Notes: generated by a model from the sequence alone, not told the origin. A stretch of DNA of 50,993 bases from an uncultured Faecalibacterium sp. (GCA_934561115.1 CAKTFS010000015.1:1-50993), one strand, 5' to 3'. Numbered from the stretch's first letter, positions 32,301 to 40,853 are shown. Made by a program: numbers and translations.

Positions 32301-34030
32301 CAGGCATCCTCCTTTGCAAGGGTCTCCAGCTGCTTCTGGGCGGTGTACAGGCGGCAGTAAGCGCCCTGCTGCGCCAGCAGCTGCGGGTGGGTGCCCTGCT
32401 CTGCAATGCGGCCGTTTTCCAGCACATAGATGCAGTCGCTGTCCACCACGTTTGCCAGCCGGTGGGAGATCAGGATCACCGTCTTTTTCCCCGCCAGACC
32501 CCGGATGGCCGCCATGATGTCGTTTTCGCTCTCGGCGTCCACGTTGGAGGTGGCCTCATCAAAGAGATAGATGGGGGTATCGTGCAGCAAAGCACGCGCC
32601 ATGGCAAGGCGCTGCCGCTGCCCGCCGGAAAGGTTGCTGCCGCCCTCGTGCACGGCGGTCTGCAAGCCGTTCTGGCTGCGGCAGAAGTCCGCAAGGTTCA
32701 CCTCTTCCAGCGCCGCCCAGAGCTCGCTCTCCGCAGCCTGCGGCTTTGCCATGCGCAGGTTGTTTTCCACCGTGCCCTTAAAAATGGTGGAATCATGGGG
32801 TACAACGGTCAGGGTGCGCTGCCGTGCAGCCTGCTGCAGCTGCTGCACCGGCACGCCGCCCATGGTCACCCGGCCGGTATACCCGGTGCAGCGCCCCGCC
32901 AGCAGGGCGGCAATGGTGCTTTTGCCGCTGCCGGAAGCGCCCACCAGCGAGACAAAGCTGCCCTGCGGCACGGTAAAGGATACGTCCTGCAGCACGGTGC
33001 GGCCGGCCTCGTAGCCAAAGGTCACCTTTTCCAGCGCCAGCGTGGTGTCCGCCGGGGCGTTCTGTACACCGTCCTGCGGCTCCTCTGCCGCCAGCAGCCG
33101 GAAGATCTTCTCCGCCGAGGCCGCACCGTTCATGGCAATGTGGAAGTAGCTGCCCAGCAGCCGCAGCGGCAGGAAAAAGTCTGCCGCCAGCAGCAGAATG
33201 GTCAGGGTGGCGGTCAGCTCCAGCTGCCCCGCCGCAAAGGCTGCCACGGCGCTGATGATGCCCAGCCCCGCGCCGCCGTAGGCCATCAGGTCCATCAGGG
33301 TGACCGAGTTCAGCTGCATGGTCAGCACCCGCATGGTGATCTTGCGGAAGCGCTCAGCTTCGGCGTTCATCTGCTCATGCTTCCAGCCGTCGGCCTGATA
33401 GATCTTCAGGGTGGTCAGCCCCTGAATGTTCTCCAGAAAGCTGTCGCCCAGGGTGGTGTACTCGCTCCAGTAGCTGGCCAGCAGCTTTTTGGCAAACTTC
33501 TGTACCGCCACGATGGACATGGGGATCAGCGGCACGCAGCACAGCAGAATGACCGCCGACCGCGCGTGCACCCCCACCAGCAGCACAAACAGGGTGACGG
33601 GTGCCAGCAGGCTGTAAAACAGCTGCGGCAGATATTTTGCAAAGTAGGTGTCGATCTGCTCCACGCCCTCGCTGGCCAGCATGACCACCTCGCTGGTGGC
33701 CACCGTGGCGGTATAGCCGGGGCCAAGGCGGGTAAGCTTTTCGTAGATCTTGCTGCGCAGGGTGCGCTTGACATCCCGCGAGGCCTGATTGCTCATGCCG
33801 GAGGCCAGCATGGTAAAGGCAAAGCGCAGCGGCACCGTACCAAGGCAGAGCAGGATATTCTGCCGCAGCGCGGCAGCGGTCAGGCTGCCCGCAAAGGCCG
33901 CCCCCACCAGCCGGGCGACCGCCCGGACAAAGATGATATTACACACCAGCCCCAGCCACTGGAACGCCACGTTTGCCCACACATAGCGCAGCGCCGCCCG
34001 GTCGAAGGACAGCAGTTTTTTGTTTATCAT
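32300..34030 (-). CDS. ABC exporter half-transporter, CydD-like
   Basis: A 576-residue partner of the downstream gene, with a six-helix membrane domain (about 15-300) and an ATPase domain: Walker A LVGASGSGKSTI, signature NLSGGQRQRLAM, Walker B IYLFDEATSNVD, H-loop LISHRLAN. Order (CydD-like then CydC-like), one-base overlap and similar length support a heterodimeric thiol or peptide exporter, but a general drug or lipid exporter cannot be excluded. The start at 34030 has AAAGGAG upstream. No promoter was identified with confidence. Confidence 0.82.
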   Translation of the reverse strand: MINKKLLSFDRAALRYVWANVAFQWLGLVCNIIFVRAVARLVGAAFAGSLTAAALRQNILLCLGTVPLRFAFTMLASGMSNQASRDVKRTLRSKIYEKLTRLGPGYTATVATSEVVMLASEGVEQIDTYFAKYLPQLFYSLLAPVTLFVLLVGVHARSAVILLCCVPLIPMSIVAVQKFAKKLLASYWSEYTTLGDSFLENIQGLTTLKIYQADGWKHEQMNAEAERFRKITMRVLTMQLNSVTLMDLMAYGGAGLGIISAVAAFAAGQLELTATLTILLLAADFFLPLRLLGSYFHIAMNGAASAEKIFRLLAAEEPQDGVQNAPADTTLALEKVTFGYEAGRTVLQDVSFTVPQGSFVSLVGASGSGKSTIAALLAGRCTGYTGRVTMGGVPVQQLQQAARQRTLTVVPHDSTIFKGTVENNLRMAKPQAAESELWAALEEVNLADFCRSQNGLQTAVHEGGSNLSGGQRQRLAMARALLHDTPIYLFDEATSNVDAESENDIMAAIRGLAGKKTVILISHRLANVVDSDCIYVLENGRIAEQGTHPQLLAQQGAYCRLYTAQKQLETLAKEDA

Positions 34031-34071
34031 GGGTGTTTCTCCTTTTTGGTCTTGTCTGCCCCGCCGGGCAG

Positions 34072-34555
34072 TGGGACGATTTAGAATGCGCTCCGCTGCG
34101 CTCTGCGCATAATCAGCGGAATTAGATTTTTTATTCGGGATTCAGAAAAGCCTGCGGGCTTTTCTGAATCCCCTTTTCACCAGTGGGGTCGCTGCCGGAA
34201 GCGGCATTTGCAGCGCCGCTTTCTGCGAAAGCGCGGCGCTGCGGGGGCAGCGGGCTCGCCCTCTCAGGCGCTAACGCGCCAGCTCTCCCAAAGGGAGAGC
34301 CTCTGGCGAAACCGCCCACTTTGCACTTAAACCGGTAACTTTCCCGCTATGCCAAGGGCTCTCCCTTTGGGAGAGCTGGCAAGCCCGATAGGGCTTGACT
34401 GAGAGGGCGAGGACGTTTGCGGGGCGAACCATCTCCGTCATCGCTGCGCGATGCCACCTCCCCCGAAAGGGGAGGTTTATTTGTGCTAACCGGAAGATGC
34501 ATAAAAGCTCCCCCTTCGGGGGAGCTGTCACCGTAGGTGACTGAGAGGGTTCGCT
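34072..34555 (+). repeat. composite repeat A-D-C-C
   Basis: Forward A (34072-34188; ATGCGC/GCGCAT and GATTCAG.. hairpins), D (34190-34246), a first C with CTCTCAGGCGC/GACTGAGAGGGC ends (about 34258-34412) and a second C (34430-34550). No coding sequence is seen. Confidence 0.85.
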
Positions 34556-34606
34556 CCCCCGGGGGGAGCTGTCGCGCAGCGACTGAGGGGCTTTAAATCG
34601 GCGGAG

Positions 34607-34713
34607 CCGGAAAAAACGGTTAAAAGATCTTCACGCCGAACAGGCGTGAATCTTCAGTTTTTTCCGGTGGGAACCCACTTCTTTAGGATTGTCAAGGGCG
34701 TGCAGCCCTTGAC
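34607..34713. other. chain of three perfect hairpins, function unknown
   Basis: Outer stem CCGGAAAAAAC/GTTTTTTCCGG (34607-34667) encloses TTCACGCC/GGCGTGAA (about 34630-34649). GTGGG-AA-CCCAC (34667-34678) and GTCAAGGGC-GTGCA-GCCCTTGAC (34691-34713) follow. It may be a small structured RNA or a palindromic element; it is not explained by modules A-D. Confidence 0.4.
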
Positions 34714-34715
34714 GA

Positions 34716-34830
34716 CGGGTTGCGGCACCCAGCATCCGCTTCGTGCCTTGGGCGGCACTCGCGTTTTGCTGGCCGCTGCCCCAACAACTGCTCCCTGTTT
34801 CCGCCGCTGGCGGCGGTCGCAGTTGTTGCA
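34716..34830 (+). repeat. module B, third copy
   Basis: Matches 16609-16723 closely but lies next to the hairpin chain rather than within a complete module A. From 34831 to 34940 I see no gene; a half copy of module A (34941-34972) follows and runs into the regulator gene. Confidence 0.8.
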
Positions 34831-34958
34831 TTGCGGGGTGGGTGGAGTCCAGAGGTAGGGAGGGGGGAGTCGGAACACCCCTCCCTGCCTCTGGCCCAGC
34901 GGAGCGTCCCTGCACGCTGAAAGCAAGCAGAAACAGCCCCCGCGGAGCGCGATGCATT

Positions 34959-35360
34959 TTAAATCGTCCCGCCTGCGGCGCAAGTCTCATCCTCGTCCAC
35001 CATCCGCTCATAGTCGGCGGTGAAAAGGCGCTGGGGCAAAGCGCTGGTCATGGCAAGGGCGGCGTTCCACTGCTCCTCGCTGGTCAGCTCCCCGCTCACC
35101 GGCGGGAAGTGCGCCAGAATGGCGTCCAGCTCCTGCTGCACCCGCTTTGCCACCCAGATGCCGCGGTCGGTCAGGTAAATTTTACCGTAGTATTCCTTTA
35201 CGATCATGCCCTGCTCCATGAGCAGGTTCAGGATGCGCACCACCGAGGGCTTTGTCACCCCCAGCTTTTCCGCAATGCTGCGGGAGCTGATGTCCAGATG
35301 GGTGCGGCTTACCTCGTAGATGGCCAGCAGATAGCGCAGATGCGCTGCGGTCAGCTGCAT
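34959..35360 (-). CDS. DtxR/MntR-family metal-dependent repressor
   Basis: A 133-residue regulator. The N-terminal winged helix (about 5-65) shows RYLLAIYEVSRTHLDISSRS, IAEKLGVTKPSVVRIL and YGKIYLTDRG, the DtxR/MntR pattern. The dimer region is short and there is no SH3-like domain, as in MntR. Its C-terminus ends CAAGGTI, encoded by repeat module A, which also supplies the stop codon. The start at 35360 (MQLTAAHL) follows AGGAG; an upstream in-frame codon has no site. A 16-bp palindrome overlaps its probable -10. Placement behind the feo operon and shared palindromes suggest it senses iron (inference). Confidence 0.85.
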   Translation of the reverse strand: MQLTAAHLRYLLAIYEVSRTHLDISSRSIAEKLGVTKPSVVRILNLLMEQGMIVKEYYGKIYLTDRGIWVAKRVQQELDAILAHFPPVSGELTSEEQWNAALAMTSALPQRLFTADYERMVDEDETCAAGGTI

Positions 35361-35400
35361 ACCGGTCACTCTCCTTTTTGTGCGCCGGGGCTTGCCCGGT

Positions 35401-35416
35401 GTTATCATATGCTAAC
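35401..35416. promoter_or_regulatory. operator candidate upstream of the DtxR-type gene
   Basis: GTTATCATATGCTAAC is palindromic except for one pair. On the minus strand it contains TATGAT, a likely -10 for the regulator gene, so binding would repress its own promoter. Confidence 0.6.
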
Positions 35417-35426
35417 TTTATTTTGC

Positions 35427-35465
35427 TTAAAAAAGAGCGCGAGCCGAGAGGTTCAGCCCGCGCTC
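35427..35465 (-). terminator. terminator of the feo operon
   Basis: On the minus strand GAGCGCG (35465-35459) pairs with CGCGCTC (35441-35435), followed by TTTTTT. It separates the feo operon from the regulator gene. Confidence 0.75.
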
Positions 35466-35479
35466 CTTGCGGTTACTTT

Positions 35480-35668
35480 TTATTGCTTTACGGTGCTGTG
35501 TGCACAGCCGCCGCAGCAGCTGCAATTGCCGGAGCAGCCGCAGTCACAGCAGCTGCCGCCACGCTTGAGGGTTTTCCAGATCGAGCGTCCGTCCAGCACC
35601 AGCAGGAGCAGGACGATGCCCACTACCACGATATTTACCATATTTGCCATCAGCCATGCGGCCATCAT
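35480..35668 (-). CDS. FeoB-associated Cys-rich membrane protein
   Basis: A 62-residue peptide: one membrane helix (about 8-26; MVNIVVVGIVLLLLVL), a basic linker, then a Cys cluster CCDCGCSGNCSCCGGC. Peptides of this type commonly follow feoB in Firmicutes and are thought to help Fe(II) uptake. AAAGGAG stands before the start at 35668; a second Met follows at once. It is the last gene of the feo unit. Confidence 0.85.
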   Translation of the reverse strand: MMAAWLMANMVNIVVVGIVLLLLVLDGRSIWKTLKRGGSCCDCGCSGNCSCCGGCAHSTVKQ

Positions 35669-35690
35669 GCGCCACTCCTTTTTGTTTGAT

Positions 35691-35798
35691 TCAGTGTCGG
35701 AAGAACCCCATCACCACGCGCACGGCGACTACGGCAAGCACTGCCAGCACCACCAGCACGATGATATCGGTGGTTCCGAGGGTAAGGTTTGTGGTCAT
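35691..35798 (-). CDS. 35-residue single-helix membrane peptide in the feo operon
   Basis: A short gene between feoB and the Cys-rich peptide. It starts 6 bases after the feoB stop and reads MTTNLTLGTTDIIVLVVLAV then a run of hydrophobic residues, ending VVMGFFRH. One membrane helix (about 10-30) with a short basic end is predicted. It looks like the helix part of the FeoB-associated Cys-rich peptide without the Cys tail, so it may be a diverged tandem copy. The ribosome site is weak, which suggests translational coupling to feoB. Function unproven. Confidence 0.6.
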   Translation of the reverse strand: MTTNLTLGTTDIIVLVVLAVLAVVAVRVVMGFFRH

Positions 35799-35804
35799 AA
35801 AGCG

Positions 35805-37979
35805 TTACGCTTTCTGTCCGACGCTGCGGCCGGCTTTGCGCTCAGCCTCGGCGTGCTTTGCGTTCTGATCCGGGCGGAACAGAGCGTACAGGTAGCCCAC
35901 CAGTACGATGATGGCAACCACGGTGAAGGCGTTGAAGGCAACTTCGCCGGTGATCAGGCCGCCCAGCTGGTAGACCATCAGAGCCACCAGCCATGCCTGA
36001 ATGTTCTGGTACAGCAGAGCGTAGGCCAGCTTCTTGCCGCCGCCGATCTCACGCGCCATCGTGGAGATGGCTGCAAGGCAGGGGGAATCGAAGCAGTTGA
36101 ACACCATGAAGGACACGGCTGCAATGCTGGTGGGGAAGAACTGTGCAAAGGCAGCGTGCATATCGGTGAGGTACTCTTCCACCTCGCCCAGACCGGCCAG
36201 AACACCCATGGTGCTCACGATGCCTTCCTTTGCCACGAAGCCGGACAGAGAGGAAGCAACGGCCTGCCAGGTGCCAAAGCCCAGAGGAGCAAAGATGGGA
36301 GCCAGAACGCCGCCGATGACGGCAAGGAAGCTGTCCTCAGTTTCCACAAGGCCGAACACGCCATCTGCAATGCCGAAGCTTGCAAGGAACCACATGACGG
36401 CGCAGCACAGGAACAGGATGGTACCGGCCTTCTTCAGGAAGGCCCACACACGCTCCCACACATGGAGCAGAACGCCCTTGGCAGAGGGGATATGGTAAGC
36501 GGGCAGTTCCATAACGAAGGGAGCGGGGTCGCCTGCAAAGGCCTTGCTCTTTTTCATGATGATGCAGGAGATGACCACCAGTGCAATGCCTGCAAAGTAC
36601 ATCACAGGTGCCATCCACCATGCACCGCCCAGCAGGAAGCCTGCGATCAGGGCAATGACCGGCAGCTTTGCGCCGCAGGGGATCAGGGTGGTGGTGATCA
36701 TGGTCATGCGGCGGTCCTTCTCGTTCTCGATGGTACGGGTGGCCATGATGCCGGGCACGCCGCAGCCGGAGGAGATGAGGAAGGGGATAAAGCTCTTACC
36801 GGACAGACCAAAGCGGCGGAACAGACGGTCCATGATAAAAGCAACACGCGCCATGTAACCGCAGTCTTCCAGAATGGACAGGAAGAAGAAGACGATAGCC
36901 ATCTGCGGGGCAAAGCCGATGGGCGCTGCCAGACCGCCGATAATGCCGTCCACGACCAGCGAGACCACCCAGTCTGCTGCGCCGGCGTTTTCCAGCAGGG
37001 TCTGCACGCCGGGCTGGATCCATGCACCGAACAAAGTGTCGTTCGTCCAGTCGGTGACGATGCCGCCCAGACTGGAAACTGCGATGTAATACACCACGCA
37101 CATGATCACTGCAAAGATGGGCAGTGCCAGCACGCGGTTGGTGACCACCTGGTCGATCTTATCCGAGACGGTCAGGTTATCCTTGCGGGCCTTCTTCTTG
37201 ACTGCCTTGTGCACCACGGTGTTGATGTAGGCGTAGCGCTGGTTGGTGATGATGCTCTCGGCGTCATCGTCCATCTCTTTTTCGCAGTCCTGAATGTGCT
37301 CGTCGATGTGATCCACCAGCGCCTTTTCCAGCTTCAGCTCTTCCAGCACCTTCTCGTCACGCTCGAACAGCTTGACGGCGTACCAGCGCAGGAAGCGGGG
37401 CTCCACCTTGCCCTGAATGCTCTCCTCGATGTGGGCAATGGCGTGCTCCACACTGCCGGTGAACACATGGGGCAGCTCGCCGGTCTTGGCGGCCTTGGCG
37501 GCGGCAACGGCAGCCTTTGCGGCTGCCTCGGTGCCCTCGCCCTTCAGGGCGCTGATCTCCACTGCCTGACAGCCCAGCTCTGCGCTCAGCTTTTTCAGGT
37601 CGATGGTGTCACCGTTCTTGCGCACCAGATCGATCATGTTCACAGCCATCACCACCGGGATGCCCAGCTCGATGAGCTGGGTGGTCAGGTAGAGGTTGCG
37701 CTCGATGTTGGTGCCGTCGATGATGTTCAGGATGGCGTCGGGCTTCTCCTTCACAAGGTAAGTACGGGAGACAACTTCCTCCAGCGTGTAGGGGGACAGC
37801 GAGTAGATGCCGGGCAGATCCTGAATGATCACGTCCTTGTCGCCCTTGAGTTTGCCTTCCTTTTTTTCCACAGTAACGCCGGGCCAGTTGCCCACGTACT
37901 GGTTGGAGCCGGTCAGGTTGTTGAACAGGGTCGTTTTGCCGCAGTTCGGGTTGCCGGCCAGTGCAATTTTAATGCTCAT
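35805..37979 (-). CDS. feoB: ferrous iron transport GTPase/permease FeoB
   Basis: A 724-residue Fe(II) transporter. The N-terminal G domain has G1 GNPNCGKT (9-16), G3 DLPG (54-57) and G4 NMID (114-117). A helical regulatory segment follows (about 170-270), then the membrane domain with two Gate motifs, each with a conserved Cys (FLISSGCGVPGIMATRTI and VFNCFDSPCLAAISTM). Length is normal. Two feoA genes precede it; the small peptide genes follow. The ATG at 37979 has GGGAGG upstream. The operon promoter carries the paired operator candidates described at 38540 and 38570. Confidence 0.96.
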   Translation of the reverse strand: MSIKIALAGNPNCGKTTLFNNLTGSNQYVGNWPGVTVEKKEGKLKGDKDVIIQDLPGIYSLSPYTLEEVVSRTYLVKEKPDAILNIIDGTNIERNLYLTTQLIELGIPVVMAVNMIDLVRKNGDTIDLKKLSAELGCQAVEISALKGEGTEAAAKAAVAAAKAAKTGELPHVFTGSVEHAIAHIEESIQGKVEPRFLRWYAVKLFERDEKVLEELKLEKALVDHIDEHIQDCEKEMDDDAESIITNQRYAYINTVVHKAVKKKARKDNLTVSDKIDQVVTNRVLALPIFAVIMCVVYYIAVSSLGGIVTDWTNDTLFGAWIQPGVQTLLENAGAADWVVSLVVDGIIGGLAAPIGFAPQMAIVFFFLSILEDCGYMARVAFIMDRLFRRFGLSGKSFIPFLISSGCGVPGIMATRTIENEKDRRMTMITTTLIPCGAKLPVIALIAGFLLGGAWWMAPVMYFAGIALVVISCIIMKKSKAFAGDPAPFVMELPAYHIPSAKGVLLHVWERVWAFLKKAGTILFLCCAVMWFLASFGIADGVFGLVETEDSFLAVIGGVLAPIFAPLGFGTWQAVASSLSGFVAKEGIVSTMGVLAGLGEVEEYLTDMHAAFAQFFPTSIAAVSFMVFNCFDSPCLAAISTMAREIGGGKKLAYALLYQNIQAWLVALMVYQLGGLITGEVAFNAFTVVAIIVLVGYLYALFRPDQNAKHAEAERKAGRSVGQKA

Positions 37980-38008
37980 TGCGGATACCTTTCCTCCCTT
38001 TGGTCTTA

Positions 38009-38230
38009 TCAGACCACTTCGATCATCTCAGCGTCGGCCTTGCGCACGCTCAGCTCGTAGTTGCGCACGGTCAGCTCCATGGGGTCGCCCAGCGGCGCCA
38101 CCTTGCGCACATAGATCTGCACCCCCTTGGTGATGCCCATATCCATGATGCGGCGCTTCACCGGACCTTCGCCGTGCAGCCGTGCCACGGTGGCACTCTC
38201 GCCCACCTTTACGTCTTTCAGTGTTTTCAT
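38009..38230 (-). CDS. feoA: FeoA, second copy
   Basis: A 73-residue SH3-like cytoplasmic protein that assists FeoB. The family pattern MKTLKDVKVGESATVARL, MDMGITKG and a C-terminal IEVV are present. It lies 29 bases before feoB and 51 bases after another feoA; the two differ clearly in sequence, so they are not a recent duplication. Confidence 0.9.
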   Translation of the reverse strand: MKTLKDVKVGESATVARLHGEGPVKRRIMDMGITKGVQIYVRKVAPLGDPMELTVRNYELSVRKADAEMIEVV

Positions 38231-38281
38231 CGTACTCGTTCCTCCCTTGCGTTATTTCATGCAGCACCGGGAAGGCGCTGC

Positions 38282-38497
38282 TCAGGCCACCATAATGCGG
38301 CTCGCCATGGTCTTATCCAGTGCCAGCCGGCTCTGCTTGACCTGCACGATCAGGTTGCCCGCGATCTCGTTGACCACGGTCACCTCGCTGCCCACCACGA
38401 ACCCCAGCTCGGCCAGATGCAGCCGAACCTCGTCCTTGCCGCTGATCTTGCGGATGGTGACGGTCTCGCCTGCTTTTGTCATCGTCAAAGGCATCAT
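38282..38497 (-). CDS. feoA: FeoA, first copy
   Basis: A 71-residue FeoA-domain protein, first gene of the operon, with AGETVTIRKISG, LAELGFVVGSEV and a C-terminal MASRIMVA. ATG at 38497 follows AAGGGGAG. Paired FeoA proteins are common in Firmicutes and may act together on the FeoB G domain. Confidence 0.9.
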   Translation of the reverse strand: MMPLTMTKAGETVTIRKISGKDEVRLHLAELGFVVGSEVTVVNEIAGNLIVQVKQSRLALDKTMASRIMVA

Positions 38498-38539
38498 CGC
38501 TGTGCTCCCCTTCCATAGAAATTATGTGATGCTGCGGTG

Positions 38540-38597
38540 GTTAGTCAGCCGTAACTATCAGCGTAGACAGTTTACCGCTGCTAACCCAGCTTGTCAA
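38540..38597 (-). promoter_or_regulatory. feo promoter with two operator candidates
   Basis: Minus-strand TTGACA (38597-38592) and TAAACT (38574-38569), spacing 17. Two 16-bp imperfect palindromes share the pattern GTTAx-N6-xTAAC: GTTTACCGCTGCTAAC (38570-38585), overlapping the -10, and GTTAGTCAGCCGTAAC (38540-38555), just downstream of the start. Their centres are 30 bp apart. A further GCTAA-AG-TTAGC lies upstream at 38703-38714. Confidence 0.65.
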
Positions 38598-38764
38598 TAG
38601 ATTTTTCATATCTTACAGTTAGTTTATATGAACAAACAAATTTTATGCCGGCATCGCCCCGCATTTTTATCAAAATCATCAATGACTAACTCTATTTCTT
38701 GAGCTAAAGTTAGCCAATGTTTACATTTTTAGGGCGCATTTTGCCCTTTTATAGGGCAGGGTGA

Positions 38765-39162
38765 CGGGGAACGACCCCTTCCGTCATCGCCTACGGCGAT
38801 GCCACCTTCCCCAAGGGGACGGCTTTAGTGGTGGCGGGAAACTTTGCGGCAGTGCCGAAAGGCGTCCCCTTGGGGGAGCTTTTCGTCATCTGCCGGTAAG
38901 TAGAGCAAAACCTCCCCCTTCGGGGGAGGTGGCACGGCGTAAGCCGTGACGGAGAGGGCGAGCCCGCTTGCGCCAAGCAGAAGCTTCCTCCGCAGCGCCG
39001 CGCTTTCGCAGAAAGCGGCGCTGCAAATGCCGTTTCCCTCCACAACCCCTCCCGTGAAAATAGCGTTTGGAGCGGCCCGCAGGCCGCGACAAACGCGAAA
39101 TAAAAATATTCTTTCCGCTGAACATGGCCAGAGCGCAAGCGGAGGCCATTTTAAATCGTCCC
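38765..39162 (-). repeat. composite repeat C-D-A
   Basis: Reverse-oriented C elements (about 38765-38962), D (38990-39035) and A (39051-39162; ATGGCC/GGCCAT and an imperfect GCGTTTG..CAAACGC palindrome). A half A end recurs at about 39170-39193. From 39194 to 39336 no gene is seen, apart from an AT-rich stretch at 39300-39335. Confidence 0.85.
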
Positions 39163-39336
39163 ACCCCGCGCGGGAGCGCCTTCTGAATCGTCCCCCAAAC
39201 GCACGACCGCCCGGCACAGGGGTCAAAGCTGCACCGGGCGGTCATGTGTAAAAAGGAGGATCGCTCTCTCCTGTGTCGGATGCATAGGAGAGTTGCCAGG
39301 ATAAAAGAGAGTATTTGAAAAGAGAATATCAATTTT

Positions 39337-39924
39337 TCAGGCGGCGACCGCCAGCTTTAAAATCGGCGTGCCGCTGTGGAACAGCCGCAGATACACCGCC
39401 GTGCACTTGGCCAGCTGGTCAAAGTGCTGCTGGGCGGCAGCCGGGTCGCCGTAGGACTTCCAGCACCCGCAGCAGGTAAAGCACTTGCCCCGGTAGCGGA
39501 TAAAGCCCTCCACATCTTCCAGCGGATAGCCCAGAAATACCCCGATCTCATGGGGAAAATCCGCTGCCTCCGCCGCGCAGCACAGCCGCAGGCTGAGTTG
39601 GTCGAGCAAGGCACCGCAGTCCGCTGCATCCTCCGGCAGACGGTAGCCCTCCCGGGCTAAAAAGCCGCGCACAGCGGCATCTGCCAGCACGGTCTGCAGC
39701 TTGGCGGCGCGGTAGACGTACACCAGATACTGCCGGGTGGCGATGCACCCCCGCAGCACCCGCACCTGCAGGCCCTTGGGGTTCAGCTGGGCGTTCCAGC
39801 CCGCCACCCGCCGGGCAAGGTCGGCACGGTCTCGCGTTTCGTAGCGGAACAGCCCTGCAGGTTTCAGCCCCGCCAGTACCGGGGCACATTGTTCGATCAT
39901 TACGGTCTCAAAATCACGCTCCAT
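39337..39924 (-). CDS. DUF3793-family protein
   Basis: A 195-residue protein with the features of the DUF3793 family known from clostridia: an N-terminal segment with CAPVLAGLKPAGLFRY, then HEIGVFLGYPLEDVEGFI, and a short Cys cluster CFTCCGCWKSYGD near residue 150. The family function is unknown; members often occur beside flavodoxin or metal-uptake genes. The promoter upstream carries the same 16-bp palindrome type as the feo operon, so it is probably part of the metal regulon. Start at 39924 with AAAGGAG upstream. Confidence 0.8.
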   Translation of the reverse strand: MERDFETVMIEQCAPVLAGLKPAGLFRYETRDRADLARRVAGWNAQLNPKGLQVRVLRGCIATRQYLVYVYRAAKLQTVLADAAVRGFLAREGYRLPEDAADCGALLDQLSLRLCCAAEAADFPHEIGVFLGYPLEDVEGFIRYRGKCFTCCGCWKSYGDPAAAQQHFDQLAKCTAVYLRLFHSGTPILKLAVAA

Positions 39925-40074
39925 GGCGGTTCTCCTTTGGCGGCAGTCGGGCGGCGGTGCCGGGGCTAGTGTGCCCCGGATGCCGGGCTGTTATAAGTAA
40001 GACGCAGCTAACCACAACCTCAAAAAAGAAGCAGCACGCCCGGTCTGCGGGCACTGCCGGTGGGGTCTCATGCG

Positions 40075-40126
40075 GTTAGTTATTTCTAACGCCAGTAGTG
40101 TACCACAGCACCACCGGCTGTGTCAA
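40075..40126 (-). promoter_or_regulatory. DUF3793 promoter with operator candidate
   Basis: Minus-strand TTGACA (40126-40121) and TACACT (40102-40097), spacing 18. GTTAGTTATTTCTAAC (40075-40090), with arms GTTAG/CTAAC and a 6-base centre, covers the start-site region as in the feo promoter. Confidence 0.65.
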
Positions 40127-40193
40127 GCCTTTCCGGCAAAAAAGTTATTTATGGCAAACCACGCCTGCGCTACCCTTCCGGCGGCAGTCGTGG

Positions 40194-40199
40194 TATAAT
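40194..40199 (+). promoter_or_regulatory. -10 element for the uridine-kinase-like gene
   Basis: TGGTATAAT (40191-40199) is an extended -10; no clear -35 is present. Confidence 0.45.
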
Positions 40200-40253
40200 G
40201 GGGATATTATCGGGTCTGCCCCTTGGGCGCACCCTGCCAAGGAGGCCAAACTC

Positions 40254-40853
40254 ATGCCCACACCCATCACCGCGCCCACCCTGTCCGCGCTGCTTAGCGC
40301 CGCACTGGCGCAAAAGCCCACCCGCCCGCTGGTGCTGGCGCTGGATGGCCGCTGCGGCAGCGGCAAGACCACCCTTGCCAACGGGCTGGCGGCGCAGTTT
40401 GCCGGCTGCACCCTGCTGCGCACGGACGATTTCTATCTGCCGCCCGCCCGGCGCATCCCGGACTGGGCACACACCCACTGCGCCAACATGGACCTTACCC
40501 GTCTGCGGGACGAGGCGCTGCGCCCGGCCTACGCGGGGCAGGCGGTGGCCTACCGGGCGTACAGCTGCCGGGAGGGGGCTTTTCTGCCCCCGGTGCAGCT
40601 GCCCGCGCAGCCGCTGGTGATCTTAGAGGGCAGTTACAGCCACCATCCGCTGCTGCGTCCCTACGAGACACTGCGGGTGTTCCTTACTTGCTCCCATGAC
40701 GAGCAGACCCGGCGCTTACAGGCGCGGGAGGGCGCACGCTACGCGGATTTTGCCGCCCGGTGGGTGCCGCTGGAAGAGGGCTATTTTGCCCAGTACGGCA
40801 TTGCCGAAGGCGCGGATTTTGTGGTGGATACCACCGCAGGCGGGACGATTTAG
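40254..40853 (+). CDS. uridine-kinase-like P-loop phosphotransferase
   Basis: A 199-residue protein with Walker A DGRCGSGKTTLA (about 28-38), then LRTDDFYLPPARR and VILEGSYSHHP, the layout of the uridine kinase/phosphoribulokinase-like family. It should phosphorylate a small cytoplasmic substrate; uridine is possible but not shown. The ATG at 40254 follows AAGGAGG. The last residues AGGTI and the stop codon lie in repeat module A, so its original end has probably been replaced or extended by the repeat. The gene is monocistronic. Confidence 0.78.
   Translation: MPTPITAPTLSALLSAALAQKPTRPLVLALDGRCGSGKTTLANGLAAQFAGCTLLRTDDFYLPPARRIPDWAHTHCANMDLTRLRDEALRPAYAGQAVAYRAYSCREGAFLPPVQLPAQPLVILEGSYSHHPLLRPYETLRVFLTCSHDEQTRRLQAREGARYADFAARWVPLEEGYFAQYGIAEGADFVVDTTAGGTI

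Noticed and set aside
30627..34030. Naming the exporter pair cydC/cydD outright.
   Set aside because: Cytochrome bd genes are absent here, and similar pairs export other substrates, so only CydDC-like is supported.
34743..38060. A plus-strand frame of more than 1100 codons.
   Set aside because: It is the antisense shadow of feoB and its neighbours in GC-rich sequence; it has His/Gln/Val-rich composition and no family motifs.
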